The notes below the pieces were generated by a model. It was not told the origin of the DNA. It saw only the letters and a list, made by a program, of their open reading frames with translations, and did no database searches. From WRIS01 sp050945135 (lineage in GTDB: Bacteria > Actinomycetota > Coriobacteriia > Coriobacteriales > Eggerthellaceae), in contig JBMNSJ010000013.1 in the NCBI GenBank assembly GCA_050945135.1, positions 1 through 46,020 on the forward strand: a stretch of 46,020 bases of DNA, in the 5' to 3' direction. Of the stretch, positions 43,516 through 46,020 are shown piece after piece. How positions within the stretch are numbered: the first letter of the stretch is position 1; the number at the start of each line of letters is the position of its first letter. The position numbers and the translations under genes were made by a program.

Positions 43516-44304
43516 ATGAAATTAAACGAAGACATATCTATATCTGAAACTCCTCAGCCTCATGAGAGTGATACTTCATATTCTTTCGACTACACATTCG
43601 TAAATACTACTGCGCGAATTGCCCTATATGATGATCTAAAAAGTGCCCCACGAATTATTACTATTGAACCCTCTTCAACAGCTGAATATATAGAGACATT
43701 AGCTTCTTCTACATACGAGCAAGCAAAAATTGCAGGAGGTTCAATTCCATATACGGTAATTCGGGAGGTCTCTGAAAATTTTATACATGCTCAATTTTCA
43801 GAGATAGTTATTTCTATCCTTGATAACGGAAATACTATACGGTTTTCAGATCAAGGACCGGGAATTAGATCAAAAGAGCAAGTTAAAAAACCAGGCTTTA
43901 CCTCAGCAATAGAGCCTATGAAAAAATACATTAGAGGTGTAGGTTCAGGGCTTCCTATCGTTAAGGAATATCTCGATTTCTCAAATGGTTCTATCACAAT
44001 TGAAGATAATCTTGATAAAGGCGCGATTATCACTATTAAGTTGACAACAGAGGATAATAAGCCTGAAAGTACTTATTCCTCATTAACTCCTCCATTATCA
44101 GACCGAGAAAAAATGGCTCTTTTACTCTTTGCACATGAAGGTGCTTTAGGAGTGACTGATATATCCCAAATTGCAGATATCCCGCAATCAAGTGCATATT
44201 TTGTATTATCCCGTTTAGAGGAATATGGGTTAGTAGAAAAAACTGCAGGTAGAAAGAGAATTTTAACTGATTTCGGCTTTAAAATTTCTAATACTCTGGA
44301 ATAA
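43516..44304 (+). CDS. GHKL ATPase-domain protein with C-terminal winged helix, adjacent to dnaA
   Basis: The 262-residue protein has a GHKL (HATPase_c) domain in its first ~180 residues with N-box REVSENFIHAQFSE, G1 DQGPGI and G2 GVGSGLPIVKEYLD. The C-terminal ~70 residues (LSDREKMALLLFAHEGALG through KTAGRKRILTDFGFKI) look like a MarR/IclR-type winged helix (QIADIPQSSAYFVLSRLEEYGLVEK). It has no histidine-phosphorylation dimer domain and no membrane part, so it is not a classical sensor kinase. AGGATAG lies before the ATG. It sits between oriC and dnaA in the dnaA direction, and I infer a regulator of the origin or of dnaA; the function is not established. Confidence 0.8.
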   Translation: MKLNEDISISETPQPHESDTSYSFDYTFVNTTARIALYDDLKSAPRIITIEPSSTAEYIETLASSTYEQAKIAGGSIPYTVIREVSENFIHAQFSEIVISILDNGNTIRFSDQGPGIRSKEQVKKPGFTSAIEPMKKYIRGVGSGLPIVKEYLDFSNGSITIEDNLDKGAIITIKLTTEDNKPESTYSSLTPPLSDREKMALLLFAHEGALGVTDISQIADIPQSSAYFVLSRLEEYGLVEKTAGRKRILTDFGFKISNTLE

Positions 44305-44335
44305 AATCTAGCGAAGCATTCAAATATTGATTTCC

Positions 44336-44341
44336 TATAAT
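44336..44341 (+). promoter_or_regulatory. dnaA: Possible dnaA promoter -10
   Basis: TATAAT at 44336-44341 is a perfect -10 about 100 bases before the dnaA start, with no good -35. An ACTGTC-TTTT-GGCAGT near-palindrome lies between it and the ribosome binding site. Confidence 0.4.
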
Positions 44342-44439
44342 CTCTAAGCTTATTTCTACTTGTTTCGAAGTAATATAAGAGAGGTGCATTATTTTCTCAA
44401 ATACTGTCTTTTGGCAGTTTGTATTATTTTAGGACTACT

Positions 44440-45945
44440 ATGGATTCAAAAGAGTTACTTACAACATGGAACACTATTTGTGATCGCATTAAAAGCTATG
44501 AAAATATCGATGTGTCTCAAATAAATGCGTTCTTCTCTCGCCTTCATCCCCAAGCGATGAGTGAGGGTTTCTTAATGTTGTCTGCTGATAATGAGTTTAT
44601 TAAAACGTGGATAGAGCGACATTATATCGATTTTATTAAAAAGGCCTTGCTCGATATCTATCAAACACCATATGCGGTTGTGGTTGAAATTGACACCACC
44701 CAAAAACAACAATCGCCAATCTTAGAGGAAGAACCCATAAAGCAAGTGCCAGATAAAGCACCTTTGCCAGTAATGAATAATACTGAATCACCTGCAAAGA
44801 TAAATACAGATAAGAAGGATGTCAGTACTATTCTTTCAGAAATTTCTGAACTTCCTAAAAAGAATCTACTAGACGACGATGATATTCATAGTCCAGCATC
44901 AAGTTTAACGTTCGAAAATTTTGTTATTGGCGATTCAAATCGTCTAGCTTATTCTATGTCTGTTTCGGTAGCAGAAATGCCAGGTAAAACACAGCTTAAT
45001 CCTTTATTTATCTATGGTAAAAGTGGGCTTGGAAAAACCCATCTTCTTCGCGCTATTCAAAACTATATATATGAAACACTCCCTCATCTTCGAACTATAT
45101 ACGTTGATTCCGCTGAACTTCTTAGTGATTATATGGAAGCAAGTGCTGCACACGATAAGGAAAAATCAAGCTATAAGAATTTTAAAAATCGTTATGAAGA
45201 AGCTGATGTGTTACTTATTGATGACGTTCAATATCTTCAAGGAAAGAAGCAAACACTTGATATTGTCTTCCAAATTTTCAATAAACTTACCAACCAAGGT
45301 AAACAGGTAATCCTCTCAGCTGATCGTGCTCCAAAAAACATCGATATAGATGAGCGTTATCAAAGCCGTTTTAATTCTGGGGGGACTTTCGATATTCAAC
45401 CTCCAGAAATAGAAACAAAATTAGGAATTATTAAAAGTTTTATCGAAGATTATTGCCAAAATGAAGGTGATAATGAATTTAAAATTCCTGATGAGATTCA
45501 AATATATATTGCGGAGAATTCTAGTTCAAATATAAGAGAATTAAAAAGTGCTGTTACAAAAGTAATTTATCAGATGACCTTCTTTAATCAGCCTAATTTA
45601 ACGCTTGATGAAGTTAGAAAATTACTTGAAAATCACTTCTCTGGGGGAACATCAAAACGCCTCACAATAAGTGATATTCAAAAAGAAGTAGAAGCTTTTT
45701 ATAAAATATCGCACGCAGAATTAACTGGTAAAAAGAGAACCCAAAATATTACCTACGCGCGACAAATTGCTTTATATCTCTGCCGTCAAATGCTAGAAAT
45801 TCCTTATGACAGCATTGGTAAATCATTCGGGCGTGATCACAGCACGGTAATGTATTCAGTAAATAACGTTGAAAAGAAAATTAAAGAAAATCGTGAAGTA
45901 AAAGAAGAAATTGAAACTCTTATGCAAATTATTCGTGAGAGCTAA
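44440..45945 (+). CDS. dnaA: Chromosomal replication initiator DnaA
   Basis: DnaA binds oriC and melts it to start replication. The 501-residue protein has an N-terminal helicase-loading domain (about 1-85), a polar Gln/Pro/Asp-rich linker and the AAA+ domain with Walker A IYGKSGLGKTHLL, Walker B VLLIDDVQYLQGK and sensor motifs. The C-terminal DNA-binding domain has the signature GKSFGRDHSTVMYSVNNVEKK. I start at the ATG at 44440, preceded by AGGACTACT; a Met 21 bases upstream has no ribosome binding site. Codon usage is markedly AT-rich. Confidence 0.97.
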   Translation: MDSKELLTTWNTICDRIKSYENIDVSQINAFFSRLHPQAMSEGFLMLSADNEFIKTWIERHYIDFIKKALLDIYQTPYAVVVEIDTTQKQQSPILEEEPIKQVPDKAPLPVMNNTESPAKINTDKKDVSTILSEISELPKKNLLDDDDIHSPASSLTFENFVIGDSNRLAYSMSVSVAEMPGKTQLNPLFIYGKSGLGKTHLLRAIQNYIYETLPHLRTIYVDSAELLSDYMEASAAHDKEKSSYKNFKNRYEEADVLLIDDVQYLQGKKQTLDIVFQIFNKLTNQGKQVILSADRAPKNIDIDERYQSRFNSGGTFDIQPPEIETKLGIIKSFIEDYCQNEGDNEFKIPDEIQIYIAENSSSNIRELKSAVTKVIYQMTFFNQPNLTLDEVRKLLENHFSGGTSKRLTISDIQKEVEAFYKISHAELTGKKRTQNITYARQIALYLCRQMLEIPYDSIGKSFGRDHSTVMYSVNNVEKKIKENREVKEEIETLMQIIRES

Positions 45946-46020
45946 TAATTATTTCAAGAGCTATAGTGTTTAAAACTCGGGTAGAAATGATTGATATAGT
46001 GATAACAACTAGGAATATAG

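Overview
The window comes from a bacterial chromosome. It ends at the replication origin and dnaA. It looks like a member of Coriobacteriia (Actinomycetota), probably the Eggerthellales; this is inferred, without a database search, from the mix of families. That mix includes an HspR-controlled dnaK-grpE-dnaJ operon with a clpB next to it, a lone hypE with nikR, a 2x[4Fe-4S] ferredoxin, and an ATPase-plus-winged-helix gene in front of dnaA. Base composition is moderate over most of the window, very GC-rich in a few gene-free islands, and strongly AT-rich from about 39 kb to the end.

Layout. 1-1.3 kb: the edge of an IS3-type element, butted against the 3' end of a secreted protein gene. 1.6-4.9 kb, minus strand: small membrane protein, trkH potassium transporter, exported membrane protein, rsgA. 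4.9-7.4 kb: an accessory-looking patch in which a DUF559-type nuclease-like gene lies between two direct copies of a ~162-bp imperfect palindrome and two GC-rich degenerate repeat islands. 7.4-14.3 kb: the chaperone locus (dnaK-grpE-dnaJ-hspR, clpB) on the minus strand. 14.5-16.2 kb, plus strand: an ABC-F ATPase preceded by a short leader ORF and mutually exclusive hairpins that can hide its ribosome binding site. 16.2-17.6 kb: a gene-free island with a second family of long palindromes. 17.6-20.5 kb: ferredoxin, hypE, nikR and two unknown genes (a nickel/hydrogenase corner). 20.5-26.2 kb: phosphohexomutase, AarF/UbiB kinase, LCP cell-wall ligase, HAD phosphatase, tRNA-Gly(CCC) and a small zinc-ribbon gene. 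26.3-34.7 kb: a cluster with a degenerate membrane M28 peptidase, a membrane coiled-coil protein and a DinG-type exonuclease-helicase, then a tail-anchored unknown. 34.6-36.9 kb: ddl and rlmN.

36.9 kb to the end is the classic origin region: parB, parA, rsmG, khpB (jag), yidC, yidD, rnpA and rpmH run leftward from oriC, and the ATPase/winged-helix gene and dnaA run rightward. Four perfect 16-bp parS sites lie between 39.16 and 40.56 kb, and a small DUF559 gene sits among them. ParA and ParB act on these sites to segregate the origin; rnpA, rpmH, yidC, yidD and khpB serve RNA processing, ribosomes and membrane insertion.

Most noteworthy items: the leader ORF plus hairpin arrangement before the ABC-F gene; the M28 protein whose peptidase domain is split by a ~675-residue disordered insert and lacks several metal ligands; the HATPase-winged-helix protein between oriC and dnaA; the two families of long palindromes tied to GC-rich, G-quadruplex-capable repeat islands; and a 24-bp exact direct repeat in oriC. 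Three small genes (4799-4936, 26052-26201, 42659-42793) were found by direct reading.
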